This document shows positions 1 through 62,170 of a DNA stretch of 64,000 nt, piece by piece. A program made the position numbers and the translations under genes. Numbering within the stretch: the stretch's first letter is position 1; the number at the start of each line of letters is the position of its first letter. A model generated the notes under the pieces. That model saw nothing but the letters and a program-made list of their open reading frames with translations, made no database searches and was not told the origin of the DNA. Source of the stretch: Eledone cirrhosa (Eukaryota; Mollusca; Cephalopoda; Octopoda; Eledonidae); NCBI GenBank assembly GCA_964016885.1, contig OZ024749.1, positions 28,902,372 through 28,966,371 on the forward strand, read 5' to 3'.

Positions 1-178
1 ATATACACTTTCCCTTTCCCCCAAAATTGTTGGCCTTGACAAGAACCCTCGTCAGATAACCCTGTGATGAATAGGTGAAACTCCAGAGTAACAAGACTCA
101 CGATTTAGTCTTATTAAAATTAATATTAGAACTCTACTAATACGCAAGTAAGTATGTTTTGAAACAGTGAGCAGGTTT

Positions 179-401
179 GAAATTAGAAAATAGAATAGCT
201 TTCACCGTATTTTTGACTAAAGGAATTTTAGCCTGATAATGGGGTTTAGAACCCTCAGATAAATGGAAAAAGATGAGTCTTGACGTACATGGGACGTCAA
301 TACTCATCTTTTTCCATTTATCTGAGGGTTCTAAACCCCATTATCAGGCTAAAATTCCTTTAGTCAAAAATACGGTGAAAGCTATTCTATTTTCTAATTT
401 C
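179..401. repeat. Perfect 100-bp palindrome (fold-back element)
   Basis: Arms 179-278 and 302-401 are exact reverse complements, with a 23-nt centre that itself contains TTGACG/CGTCAA. Short open frames across it are artefacts of the inverted copy. Confidence 0.95.
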
Positions 402-545
402 TACTACTTCGGTATTGAGTACTACTTTCTCCCAGCCCTCAACCTCATACGGATGGATACAAACACAGGTATATATTATAGGAACATCTCTCTCTTAAGA
501 TATATGTCTACATAACAGTACACACACACACACGCACATATATAT

Positions 546-896
546 ATCAATGATATTAATAAATGGAAACTATATTTATAAAACCATATTTATTCTATTA
601 TATATATTTCAAGAGTACCAAAACTTTGGTACGCTCTCATCAGATAAAATACAAAGTTTGTTTTATAGTGACATACCCAGGAATCAGACCTTAACGGTTC
701 AAGTGCCGTTTGGATAGTTAATGACTAACGGAACTTGAACCGTTAAGATCTGATTCCTGGGTATGTCACTATTTATAAAACAAACTTTGAATTTTATCTG
801 ATGAGAGTGTACCAAAGTGTTGGTACCCTTGAAATATATATAATAGAATAAATATGGTTTTATAAATATAGTTTCCATTTATTAATATCATTGATA
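546..896. repeat. Long inverted repeat, arms about 160 bp
   Basis: The arms meet near 713-736 and show only a few mismatches. The outer ends match as TATCAATGATA/TATCATTGATA and lie next to (TA)n. A related partial copy occurs at 1500-1650. Confidence 0.9.
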
Positions 897-1083
897 TTAT
901 ACTCCAGAAAACGTGTCAAGTGCTTCGAATCTATTATAAATATATTTGTTGAATTACCAACAAATTAAATATACCTTTGCTTATATATATATATATAGTA
1001 ATAATAATAAATTTGAAGACTAAAATCCAAAGAGGGCTCGATAAGGATAAATATATATCAAATATATAAGAACCGTAGAGCAA

Positions 1084-1199
1084 ATATTTATTAAAATAAC
1101 AGATTAAAGTTTAAGCAAAGAATCGCTTTCAGAAGATCCCGTTAAGGGTGAAAGCAGCGACTCTTTGCTTAAACTTTAATCTGTTATTTTAATAAATAT
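1084..1199. repeat. Fold-back element, arms about 44 bp
   Basis: The arms carry AACAGATTAAAGTTTAAGCA and its complement around a centre with AGATCCCGTTAAGGGTG. Half copies of this family occur at 19793-19858 and 28368-28450, and a full variant at 46245-46386. The right end runs into (TA)n. Confidence 0.85.
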
Positions 1200-1458
1200 A
1201 TATATATCACTGAAGAGGTCGCAGAATGTGTGACGAAAGAACTTTGACAATATATGAACAATCGTCTGGTTGTGGAACCAACCAACCAACCGGAAATTTA
1301 TAAATTCCTAAATTTATAAATTTAATTTATAATAAATTGAAGTGAAAGCAACTTGTGCGTGTGTTTCTAATTGACAACATGACCCTCCCAAAGTATAACA
1401 ATATCGGTTTCAACACACGTTTTCAGATAAAGAATCTTGCTAAACAAATTCAGAAACG

Positions 1459-1496
<38 letters not shown>

Positions 1497-1499
1497 GAT

Positions 1500-1650
1500 A
1501 TTAAACAAATGGAAACTATATTTATAAAACCATATTTATTTCATTATACATATTTCAGGGATAAAACTTGTTGAGTGCTTTATATCAGTTATAAAATATT
1601 TACTTGTTGTAACCCAACAATTTTAAATAAAACTTTTGCATATATATACA
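1500..1650 (+). repeat. Partial copy of the 546-996 repeat
   Basis: AAATGGAAACTATATTTAT and the following 140 bp repeat, with drift, the sequence at about 855-995. It is preceded by a 40-bp (AT)n run at 1461-1494. Confidence 0.7.
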
Positions 1651-2309
1651 TACATATACAAACAGTAAAAAAGATAACAAAGCAACAGTACAATGAACAT
1701 TATACACAGAACATAATATATATATGTATACACCTCTCTATTATATGTATGAAGTCAGCCTGTCAGTAGATGTTTGTTGTTATTTATATACCAATCTAAC
1801 ATGTATTTCTATACATCCTCACCATGTATATATATTCTTATGATTTGTGTATTAATGACAAACTATAAACAAACTTGTCAGGTCACCTATATATATATAT
1901 GTATATATATATACATCATGTCGAGTCTCCTCGCGTGTGAGTGTGTGCGTACAAAACATTGACAACAAATATATACAAAGCTTATCACTACCAGTCATGT
2001 ACTGATTCGATGTAATAAACTTACCCATCTCCCTCTCCCTAACAATTTACTGGCCTTGTGTATAACTTCTTTAAATTTCTCCTGGGTGATCTTCTTCTTT
2101 ACCACGGGGGAATATTCCTTGTTAGAAAATTCCTTGGAAATTCCTCATTGTTTTCGTTGATTCCGACCCCTTTTTTTACTTTGATCTAACCCTCTACACT
2201 TTTTGTTGAACTTTGTCCTTGTTTTGTCCTCTTCCTAACATGCGGCCCTTGTAGCCAAATAAACGTACGTATGTATGTATGCATGTATTTATTAGTAATT
2301 AACATCCTG
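1651..2309. other. AT-rich intergenic DNA, nothing recognisable
   Basis: I see only short (TA)n tracts and no gene-like frame. Confidence 0.5.
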
Positions 2310-2839
2310 TCGAGATTATCTTTGCCTTTCATCCTTACTGGGGATCGATAAATAAAGTACCAGCAATGCACTGTTGTTGATTTAATCGACTTTCCCCTAC
2401 CCACTCCCATGAAAAAAAAATCGTTCGCCTTGCCAATAAATGAAACCATTATGCGGTGAATTGGCAGTATCGGTAGAGGGTTGGACGCCATGCTTTCTAG
2501 CTTAGTTACGTCCCTTTACAGTCTGAGTTCAAATCCTGCCGAGGTTAGCTTTGCCTTTCATCCTTACGGGGTCGATAAAATAAAGTACCAGTAATGTACT
2601 GAGTAATTGCTGGCCTTGTGCCTAAAGTAGAAACAATTATTATTATTATTACTTTGCCTTTCATCCTTACGGGGTCAAGGTACTGAGTATGTGCTGGCCT
2701 TGTGCCTAAAGTAGAAACGATCATTATTACTCCGCCGAGGTTAACTTTGCCTTTCATCCTTACGGGGTCGATAAAATAAAGTACCAGTAATGTACTGTGA
2801 TAATTGCTGGCCTTGTGCCAAAAGTAGAAACAATTATTA
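2310..2839 (+). mobile_element. Cluster of tRNA-derived SINE copies (family A)
   Basis: One near-full copy starts at 2453 with a tRNA-like head (GGCAGTATCGGTAGAGG) and a B-box-like GAGTTCAAATCC. It is flanked by three tail-only copies sharing TTTCATCCTTACGGGGTCGA and GCTGGCCTTGTGCC. Confidence 0.85.
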
Positions 2840-2844
2840 CTGAG

Positions 2845-3225
2845 TGGAGTGGTGGTTTATTAAGGGTGGTGTTTATGTGGGGTGTGGGTTACTTTGGGGT
2901 GGTGTTTATTTGGTATGTGGAGGGGGAGTTAGATTTATTATTGATGTGGGTTTATGTGGGGTGTAGGTTTATTTGGGTTGTGAGGTGTGAGTTTATTTTG
3001 GATGTATGTTTAAATTTGGGGTGTAGGTCTATTTGGGGTGATGAGTTTATTTGGGATGTGGGATTATATTTGGGGTGATGAGTTTATTTGGGATGTGGGT
3101 TTATATTTGGGGTGTTGGTTTATTTGGGGTGAGGGTTTATTTGTGATATGAGTTTATTTGGGGTGTAGGTATATTTGGGGTGGTGTTTATTTTGGACGAG
3201 GGTTTATTTGGGGTGTGGGTTCATA
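2845..3225. repeat. Degenerate TG-rich minisatellite
   Basis: Variants of GGTGTGGGTTTATTTGGGG recur every 20-30 bp over about 380 bp. No open frame here resembles a protein. Confidence 0.8.
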
Positions 3226-3329
3226 AGATGTCTTGATGTCTTATGTGTCTTAGTGGAAAATATTCTTCGTTGTGGCAACGAAAGGTCAAATAAATAAACG
3301 GCAACATAGATGGAGAGAGTGGGTGTTAA

Positions 3330-3550
3330 AGTATATAGAGGGTGTATATACAAAGAGTGTATATACAGGGTGTATATATATATATATAGAGGGTGTATAT
3401 AGAAGGTGTATATACAGTATATATATATTGAGTGTATATAGAAAATCTATATATAGAGGGTGTATATAGTGTATATAGAGGGTGTATATATAGAGATTGT
3501 ATATAGAATGTGTATATAGAGAGTGTATATAGAGTATATACACAGTAAAC
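3330..3550. repeat. GTATATAGAGG-type minisatellite
   Basis: Units of about 12-20 bp, GAGGGTGTATATA with variants, repeat in tandem. The flanking low-complexity frames on both strands are artefacts. Confidence 0.85.
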
Positions 3551-3704
3551 ATATATATAATATATGTGTGCTTTTATATATATATATAAAGACTTACCAG
3601 GTAAGATATGTCGATTTAAATCCAATTCTCTTCCACGTCACTCCAACACAACAACAACAACATTAAATTTGAAATACTTTATAGATGACAATATCTGCTT
3701 CTGT

Positions 3705-4640
3705 CTTTATCTCTCTCTATCTCCCTCTCTCTCTCTCCCTCTCTCTCTGCTAAATATTTACAGTAAATATTGATGTCTTCCTTGGAATTTCACCAACATT
3801 CAATATATTCGTATCAATCACTGATCGTTCCAAATGACATGTCGGTTATTATTAATGTCGACAACAACAATAAAAATAATAATAAAAAATGTTTTCCCTG
3901 CCTTGCTTCCTCACTGTCTGTCTGTTTATCTCTCCGTATCCTTCGCTCTTTCTCGCTGTCTATCTGTTTTTCTCCCTTGTTTCTTACTGTCTGTCTGTTT
4001 TTCTCTCTCTGTTTCCTTCGCTTTTCCTCGCCGTCTCTCTGTTCCTCTCTCTTTCCTTCGATCTTCCTGTCTATCTATTTCTCTCTCTGTTTCCCTCTCT
4101 TATTCCTTACTATCTATCTGTTTATGTTGCCCTCTCTTGTTTCTTACTGTCTCTGTGTCTCTCCGCGTTTCCCTCACTGTCTATTTATTTCTCTCTATTT
4201 ACCCCTTCCTTCCTCATTGTCTATCTTCTTTCTCAGTTTCTCTTATTCCTCACTGTCTATCCCTCTCTCTGTTTTTCTCTCTCCTTCCTCACTGTCTTTC
4301 TGTTTTTCTCCCTCCTTTCTCACTGTCTTTCTGTTTCTGTTTTTCTCCCTTCTTTCCCACTGTCTGTCTGTTTCTCTCTCTTTGTAATTCCCCCTTTCTT
4401 TCTCACTGTCTATCTATTTCCCTCTCTTCTTCCTCACTGTCTATCTATTTCCCTCGCTCTTTTTCACTGTATATCTATTTCACTTTCTTTCATCATTTCT
4501 CTCTCTCTTACTATACTCAGTTTCTCCGTCTATATGTCTATCCTTCTTCCTCCAGCCTCTCTCTCTCATACGTTAAAGAGCTGTTTCCCTCACTGTCTAT
4601 CTATCTGCCTTCTTTCTTTCACTTTCCCTCATCATTAGAT
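3705..4640. repeat. Long polypyrimidine minisatellite
   Basis: About 900 bp of CT-rich units containing CTCACTGTCTGTCTGTTTCT. Three overlapping open frames of up to 295 codons exist only because the strand has few purines; I do not regard them as genes. Confidence 0.9.
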
Positions 4641-5269
4641 GTAAAGCTATCAGAGAATCGCTTTCCCGACGCATACATGTGTGTATATATATATAAATTA
4701 TATGTATGTATACATATATAAATTATATGTGTGTATATATATATACACGAGAGGGAGATTTTGTTTTGTTTGTCTCTCTTTATACATCTTACCATTATTT
4801 CTTCCCTTTCCCCTAACACTTCTTATCTATCTGTCTGTCTCTATCCACGTCTTACGCCTACACCTCCATCACAACAAGGCAATTCCGTTATCACAACTAA
4901 GCCTCCAGTATTTATAATATTATGATTATCTTGGGGGTAAATAAAAAATAAGCGAACCCATATGTAAAGGAGTAAGAACCATCTGGGGTATGGATATTAA
5001 CCGGTAACTAATGTATGTATATATATAGATAGAGAGGGAGAGGATTACATTGATTAAATCCCAGTAGTTTTAATGTCCAACATAAATATACGTTGTGTTT
5101 AAGTCTAACCCGTATTGTGTTTGGACGAACAGCTGTGTTATTAATTAGTGTTGAAGCTAGTTGAATGCCAGTGTTTTGAATATATAACTAGTAACGACTG
5201 ATTTTTTTTTACTTCCATATGTACCAGTGTTATAGAAACATAACCTCTCGGAGTCTAATGAAAAGTAAT
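4641..5269. other. Intergenic DNA with short (TA)n tracts
   Basis: Apart from two diverged copies of a 25-bp TATATAAATTATATGTATG unit at 4683-4745 I see nothing supported. Confidence 0.4.
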
Positions 5270-5552
5270 CAATAATGAATTATAATATTATTAATAGGAG
5301 ACACACGTTTGTGGTGGATGGAGTCCAATTGATTAAACTAAACAGACCTCCAGTACATGTCTGGTACGTGAGTTCAAAACAACTCACTCTCCAAATAGAA
5401 ACTGATAATAGCAGACGTTTTTGTATAACAGGGGACGATATTATGAAATACACCGTATATTGTTATTCACAATATCGTAATAAAGAAAGAAACAAGGGGG
5501 AAGTAACTACTACACGGAATAATTGCCTCCTTGACTTAGAGCGACATCTGTA
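5270..5552. other. Upstream flank of POLA1, no gene seen
   Basis: A 96-codon open frame (5275-5565) has no recognisable domain and no coding-like conservation signs. A CCAAT lies at 5325-5329. The stretch is best treated as promoter-proximal noncoding DNA. Confidence 0.5.
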
Positions 5553-5561
5553 TTTCGCGCC
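5553..5561 (+). promoter_or_regulatory. E2F-type site upstream of POLA1
   Basis: TTTCGCGCC fits the E2F consensus TTTSSCGC and ends 29 bp before the ATG. POLA1 is a classic E2F-controlled S-phase gene, so function is plausible, but it is inferred. No TATA box is apparent at a fitting distance. Confidence 0.6.
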
Positions 5562-5589
5562 ATAATTCAAGTTAGATATTTTTCTAATT

Positions 5590-5596
<7 letters not shown>
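5557..5596. promoter_or_regulatory. 11-bp inverted repeat spanning E2F site and start codon
   Basis: GCGCCATAATT (5557-5567) is exactly complementary to AATTATGGCGC (5586-5596), separated by 18 bp. The right arm contains the POLA1 ATG. Confidence 0.7.
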
Positions 5597-55522
<49,926 letters not shown>

Positions 55523-55624
55523 ATATTTCTTACTCACATCTCACCACCATTATATGATTGCCTCCATTACATTTTTGAAGAGGTACTTTGCCTCCATAAA
55601 TATGTACAAAAAGACACACATACA

Positions 55625-55655
<31 letters not shown>

Positions 55656-56492
55656 CACCCACATTTCACATCCATTATATTATTGACTTCATTACATTAT
55701 TGAAGAGGTACTTTGCTTGTTGTCAGGCTCCATAAATACATACAAACTTATATATTAACAAATATATTATAAAATTTGATACTACAACAAAGACATAACA
55801 TGGAGAAACACAGATGTGCGTGTTTTGTTGAGCCTACTCGACTTATTTAACAGGCAGTATTTCAATGTATATATACATACATACATACTTACATACATTC
55901 ATACACATACATAAGTATACATTCATATACATACATATATGCATATATATCCACCTTTTTTGTTTGAATATAATAGTCTGTAAATATTCACATAATTAAT
56001 ATACATATATGTATATACATAATCATATATACACACACACACACACATGTTTATTTTTTTAATATAATATTCTGTAAATATTCACAATGGAAATATTGTT
56101 TTCTTGGTCCGATCTGCCGAGTTCCACCTCACTCGGTCAGCTAATGAGGTCTGGGATCTTGTCGATTCAGATCATAAAAATAATATATATATTATATATC
56201 TGAGTAGAAAGAAATGTGACAGTAACTTCGAAGTTTCATCTTGTTCGCTTCATTCAGTTACGCTTTGAATGTTTTAAATACTTTGGTATTTTATATACCC
56301 AGTTATTTTAATAAATATATATATATATATATATATCACTCCAAATGAACATTTTACATGCACTCTCTCTCACATATATATATATATATATATACATACA
56401 CACACACACATACATACATAACTTCAAATAAACGTTTTACATGCACCCACAACACACACATATATGTATGTATGTGTATATATATATATGTA

Positions 56493-56531
<39 letters not shown>

Positions 56532-56855
56532 TTATATATATATATATAAATATAAGGATGAAATATATATATATATGATATTTCATCCTTTCAAAACTGT
56601 ATTCAATTGTTTATCCCATTGTTATTTTTTAAATATTAAATGACAGAAAATATTGTTTTTAACAGTTTTGCTTTCCTCCATTTTTTTATTCATTTACTCA
56701 AACCTTCTTCCACTCCACTTGCTCAATTTTAGAACGTTTCACATCTCAACATGCCTTATAGCAGTTTCTAAATATTTGTTTTATATTCTACTACTTAAAT
56801 ATCAATCATCATTTTAACACCTTTTCTATGTGTGTGTGTATTTATATATATATAT
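55523..56855. other. 3' flank of POLA1, AT- and microsatellite-rich
   Basis: Holds several (TA)n and (CA)n tracts, duplicated ACATTTTTGAAGAGGTACTT segments (55570, 55695) and a segment (56205-56330) ending AGTTATTTTAATAAATATAT. First AATAAA motifs after the stop are at 56310-56315 and 56427-56432; whether either is the polyadenylation signal is unknown. Confidence 0.5.
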
Positions 56856-57403
56856 ATAGAGAGAGAAAAATTGAGGTTGGTAATGGCACATGGAATATAT
56901 AAGAGACAGAATACTTTTTTGTGAAAAAACATAATTTTATAAGGTAAGGAAATAATAAAGGGTATAAAAAATGACCGGTTTCGATGGGTCTGCAAAAGCC
57001 ATCTTTTCAAATGTTGATTAATATTAAGAAAAATTAATAATAAGAAGAGTTAAAATTTGAGATTTGAAAATTCAAGTATAATTCAAGAAAATTCAAGTAT
57101 AATTCACTACCAAAAAGGCACACAGCAGTCAACTTGCTGCTACCAAGATGAAAACTACTATGAAATCCCACAATGAATTTTATACTTGAATTTTCAAATC
57201 TCAAATTTTAACTCTTCTTATTATTAATTTTTCTTAATATTAATCAACATTTGAAAAGATGGCTTTTGCAGACCCATCGAAACCGGTCATTTTTTATACC
57301 CTTTATTATTTCCTTACCTTATAAAATTATATGTTTTTTCACAAAAAAATATTCTGTCTCTTATATATTCCATGTGCCATTACCAACCTCAATTTTTCTC
57401 TAT
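56856..57403. mobile_element. Large fold-back element, arms about 220 bp
   Basis: Arms 56856-57080 and 57181-57403 are near-perfect complements (GACCGGTTTCGATGGGTCTG and its complement) around a 100-bp centre with a duplicated ATTCAAGTATAATTCA. Confidence 0.92.
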
Positions 57404-57449
57404 AACCTTCGTTTTGTGTAGAAAATTACACTTTTCATATATATATATA

Positions 57450-57880
57450 TCATCATCATCATCATCATCAACGTTTAACGTCCGTGTTCCACGCTTGCAT
57501 GGGTTTGGACGGGGGTAGTCCCACTTGAGGCAAGAGTGATTGTCTTGCTCGCATAGGACTGTCTGGCAGGTTTTCTACAGTTGGATGCCCTTCCTAACAC
57601 CAACCACATTTACAGTGTGGGTCTGGGAGGTTTTTACCGTGTTGCCTACACGGCCACATTACAGCGTGGACTGTGTGTTTTTTTGTCGTGACACCTACAC
57701 GATCTCATTTGTTTCGGCCCGGATGGCGCGGCACCAACATAACTTTACATAGGACGGGGTGGTGTGGATGGGGTGGGGGTGGTGGTGGTGGGACGGGGTG
57801 TATTTTGTTAGAGATGCCTACTGGCAAGGCGGGTCTTCTCTGTTACTGAGTACCGCCAAAGGTCTCGGTCCAGTGACATT
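57450..57880 (-). mobile_element. LINE family B 3' end
   Basis: The minus strand matches 22800-23450: CAAAGGTCTCGGTCCAGTGA at the right, CCCTTCCTAACACCAACCAC inside and (ATC)n at the left. Confidence 0.85.
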
Positions 57881-57911
<31 letters not shown>

Positions 57912-57989
57912 ATATGTGTGTTCGACCTCTGTCAGCTCCCACAGCAAAGGGTACCACTGGTTTGAACAACAGAACATCCTGCTCATGAA

Positions 57990-58370
57990 ATTTATGTGCA
58001 AGTGGTTGGATATTCCTCAGACTTATGGACTTTTAGCATAGTTCTTAGTGACATGTGGCTGAGTATTCCACAGACTTGTGTAACTTTAATGTATGGTGAT
58101 CAGCTGAAAAGATGAGACACTGACGAAGATACTCTCATGGAATGACCAAACGTGGTTTATTTTTCAATAGTGCCTGGAAATAAACAATGCAGTTATTAAT
58201 AAGAAGAGCTGAATTTAATGCATGCAAGATTTCTAGCAACACTCCTTCATTGTCAGCCTCTGAACTATTCAGCCTACCCTCATGGTACTCGGGGACAAGT
58301 AGCTCAGTATTCCCCAGACAAGTTTACCTTTAACGTTGTTCTCAGGGAGATTCAGCACGACGATGTAGTC
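57990..58370 (+). mobile_element. Mariner-like MITE copy 3 within a duplicated block
   Basis: CAGCTGAAAAGATGAGACAC to ACTATTCAGCCTACCCTCAT (58090-58285) is the MITE. It sits between two copies of a block with GTGGCTGAGTATTCCACAGA, which is also found in intron 33. Confidence 0.7.
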
Positions 58371-58674
58371 AGTAGTTTGTGACAAAGCTGTATCTTTAAA
58401 TTTATATAGAATACAATACATATTTCACTGGAGCAACATAAAATAATGTTATGTTCAAGGGACACAACTCATGGCTTTACTATTGAGAGCTGAACACTTT
58501 AACCATTAAGCCACATCACGTTTATCTTTTCTACACACATACATTAGCAGTCCCTTCCCTCCTCGTCATCATTTATTCGTCCATTTTTCCATGTTTGGGT
58601 GATGCATGTCCTCTCCAGTATAACATATCACCAATTGACGTGTTCCTTTGTCTCCTCTGTCAGGTTCAATGTTT

Positions 58675-59070
58675 AGGGATCAGCTCTCTCCACTTCTGTC
58701 CAGGTATCCTTGGTCTTCCTTCCACTGGGGACTCCTGACAGTGTTTAGAGATCAGCTCTCACCACTTCTGTCCAAGTATTCCTTGGTCTTCCTTCCACTG
58801 GGGACTCCTGACAGTGTTTAGAGATCAGCTCTCACCACTTCTGTCCAAGTATTCCTTGGTCTTCCTTCCACTGGGGACTCCTGACAGTGTTTAGAGATCA
58901 GCTCTCACCACTTCTGTCCAGGTATCCTTGGTCTTCCTTCCACTGGGGACTCCTGACAGTGTTTAGAGTTCAGCTCTCACCACTTCTGTCCAAGTATTCC
59001 TCTACTGCAGCCATCTTCCACTGGGGACTCCTGACACTGTTTAGAGATCAGCTCTCACCACTTCTGTCCA
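58675..59070. repeat. About 75-bp minisatellite
   Basis: Five to six units of TGTTTAGAGATCAGCTCTCA and CTTCCACTGGGGACTCCTGA. Confidence 0.9.
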
Positions 59071-59107
59071 GCTCTCTTTTCGGCTATCTATATTGCATCT
59101 TCCTTTT

Positions 59108-59350
59108 ACTTGGAGGTGCGCGGCTTAGTGGTAAAGATGTTGGACTTACAATCATAATGTCATGGGTTTGATTCCAGGACTGGGTTGTGTGTTGTGTTCT
59201 TGAGCAAAACACTTCATTTCAGGCTACTCCAGTATGCTCAGCTGAAAATGAGAATCAGCAGTAGCTGGAGGTTTAACCCCATGATGGATTGGTGTCCTGC
59301 CCAGGGGGAGTCTTCTACTCTCAGTCACTTAATGCTAGGGAAACTGGGAT
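59108..59350 (+). mobile_element. SINE family B variant
   Basis: Head GCGGCTTAGTGGTAAAGATG, B box ATGGGTTTGATTCC, body with TGAGCAAAACACTTCATTTC; different tail from the other copies. Confidence 0.75.
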
Positions 59351-59655
59351 AAACATCAGTCTGATGAGAAGGTCTTTAGACTTCTACTTGGAACTTCTGT
59401 AAAGTCTTTACCCAATCATCATCATCATCATAATTTCTACACATTACATGTCGATACCAGCAACAAACTTCATTTCTCTGTATTACATCTGATCCCTCTT
59501 ATTCCCAGTTTTTCTCTTAACCCATCTGTGCTTCATCATTCAAGCAAACTAATATTGCACGTGTGTCTATGTACGTATGTATGTATACTCACATTCATAC
59601 ACACACATATACACATGTATTTACATGCACACACACTCACCTATATACACACATA

Positions 59656-59968
59656 GCATTGGCCTTGCAATCGAAAGGTTGTGAGTTCAATTCTCAGACC
59701 GGGTGATGTGTTGTTTCCTTGAGCAAGACACTTTATTTCACATTGCTCCAGTTTACTCAGCTGTAGAAATGAGATGATAGGGACTGGGGTCCCTATCATT
59801 CCACTGTAAAGTGGACGTGTAGGCGTCACGGAAAAAAAAGCACCCAGCACTCACTGTAAATGAGGTTGGTGTTAGGAAGGGCATCCAGCTGTAGAAATCA
59901 AGCCAGAATCAGTTCCCGTCCCACCCTTGCAAGCAGGAAAAAGTGGACGTAAAATGATGAAATGATGA
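59656..59968 (+). mobile_element. SINE family B, 5'-truncated
   Basis: Begins AGCATTGGCCTTGCAATCGA and ends AAAATGATGAAATGATGAT; otherwise like 51764-52110. Confidence 0.9.
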
Positions 59969-60108
59969 TATAATGACGAGGTTATAGGAAATATATTTGC
60001 TATAATCCCGTTTGCTCACAATTACTCACTCAATGAGATATGGTTTAAATGTACCAGCAAGCTAATCTGTCTCAGAGTGCTAACAAAATGTATACTTGTA
60101 ATATGGCA

Positions 60109-60154
<46 letters not shown>

Positions 60155-60257
60155 AATGTATTTTATACAAAATAATTTAACAAAATAAAATATTTATTTT
60201 CCTTCATATCATGTTTTGTTATATTCTGTGTAATCTGTAACGATGTCTGTGGTGTCT

Positions 60258-60375
60258 TATGTTGGAGTGGTTATCATCTAACTGTGGTGGTAGTAGTGGT
60301 TACCATCTAGCTGTGGTGGTGGTAGTGGTAACCATCTAGCTGTGGTGGTAGTGGTAACCATCTAGCTATAGTGGT
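60258..60375. repeat. GTGGTGGTAGTGG minisatellite
   Basis: Four units of about 30 bp with AACCATCTAGCTGTGGTGGT. Confidence 0.85.
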
Positions 60376-61180
60376 GGTGACGGCAATAATGTGTACACTG
60401 TATTTTAAGATACAGTTTTACAACTGTAAGCTTATTGTCTCATTCAATGAGTGGGTCATGGCTGGAAATCACTGAAATAAATTCGGTGACTTTCGTATAC
60501 TATGTATACAAATTTATATAACACTGTGATCCTTTAAAGTTCAGTAATGTACTTCTTTCTGGAGGTCTGTGTCCTAGTTGAGGAGTGGTCTTGTTCGAAC
60601 AACTAGAACACTCATCGTTGGATTTGGTAACTGACGGAGTCACAGCGCATACATACATGCATACAACTCAAAACATCCACATCCACACATACAATAATAT
60701 CCATACCTGCACACGCACACACACACATGCATGCATGCAGACATGCATACATATGTACCAAGTTGATGTGCAAATTCCGATGAGAGAGTCTTGTATCTAT
60801 GTTAGAAACCGACTCTCTTTCTATTGGCAAAATTATGTGAAATTATAAAACCAGAACATACATACATACCATCAGAACTGACGGAGGTCCAACACACGCA
60901 AATCCACACACACAATCAGAACTGACCTGGGGCTAAACAACAACAACAACAACCAGCAGGCTAATGTCCCCTCTTCAATGGTATTTGTGTATGTAAAGTG
61001 GAGGACATTTTAAAGTCGATATCGTCTGTTTGAAACTATTGAGAGGAATGTCCGACAAACTCGATAATCCTGTCCCTCCTCCCTCCCTCCTTCTTTTGTA
61101 CTATTAACTTTTCTGCACTTGGGTTATATTTTATCGACTTTTGACTGTTGCTGGCAGACGGATTCCTTCGTTTGGGATAC
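60376..61180. other. No gene seen
   Basis: Contains CA-rich and CAACAACAA tracts. The 87-codon frame at 60585 is His/Thr low complexity. Confidence 0.45.
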
Positions 61181-61189
61181 CTTTACCTC

Positions 61190-61700
61190 CTTGACACCGC
61201 CACCAGCTCTTGGAATTCACCCATCCCCTCCCTGGGTCGCCCACGCAGCCTCGCCACAGCCACCACCAACTCTTGAGACCCCGCTCCTCGCCACAGCCAA
61301 CAGCTCCTGGATCCCCCCCCCCCCGCCTCGCTGCCGCTAACTTCTACTCCCCCTCTTCTCTCTTCATCACCGTCAACGCCTGCGACACCACCACCACCCC
61401 TGCCGCCAGCTTCTGTGTCCACCCTTCCTCACCACCGCCGCCGCTAGCTCCTGAGACACCCTTCCTCTCTTCGTGCCTTCGTCCCCGCCAGCTCCATCCC
61501 TCTTCGCCCCCCGCCACCATCAGCTCCTATGCGCACCCTTCATCACCACCACCAGTTTTTATGCCCCCCCCCCCCTCCCCCCTCATCGCCATCGCCACCA
61601 ACACCACCAGTTCCTATGTCCCGCCTCATCATTACACCACCACCACCACCACCAGCTCTTATACCCCCTTCGTCGCCACCGCCACCTAAATATTTACCTC
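61190..61700. repeat. GC-rich CCACCACCAGCTC minisatellite
   Basis: Units of about 50-60 bp around CACCACCAGCTCCTG, far more GC-rich than the rest. It yields a proline-rich 159-codon frame with no recognisable domain; a coding role cannot be ruled out but is not supported. Confidence 0.65.
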
Positions 61701-62170
61701 TGCAATTTTAAATTAAATTTCGAAAGGAGAGGAGAGTGAGGGGACGACAGTGAATGTATAAAACCACATAAAATCAAACATCTAGAAACTTCTGTTATTT
61801 ATTGTCTTTGTCTTGTCTGCTGTCCAGTCACCTTGACCAGTGTGAATAAAGCCACTATTAGAATGTTCCACTGGATATCTTTTTATAGGTTATCGATCGG
61901 TCGACTAAAAACAATGTGGCCAGATCGATTTTATGAAAACTAATCACAAAATTTTGAAAAATAAAATAAATAAAAACAGCAAATAGCAGAAAATTGAGAT
62001 TTTTTTATAGTAAATCATATATATATATATATATATATGGACTGGAATCGAATTCTGTTGATCGATTGGTTATTGATTAGGCGAAACCCGCTGATGAAGC
62101 CACGTGCGCCGATTGTGCATTGTTTCATAATAAATGCAGGCAGTGGATGCTGTGCACTCTATTGCTGCAT

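Noticed and set aside
3770..4721. Three overlapping Ser/Leu/Phe-rich frames of 205-295 codons
   Set aside because: They arise from a polypyrimidine minisatellite and are open in more than one frame at once.
5275..5565. 96-codon open frame just upstream of POLA1
   Set aside because: No domain, no splice or promoter context of its own, and it stops 25 bp before the POLA1 start. Most likely chance.
61210..61689. Proline-rich 159-codon frame and its minus-strand glycine-rich counterpart
   Set aside because: It follows a GC-rich CCACCACCAG minisatellite and both strands are open. I could not separate it from low complexity.
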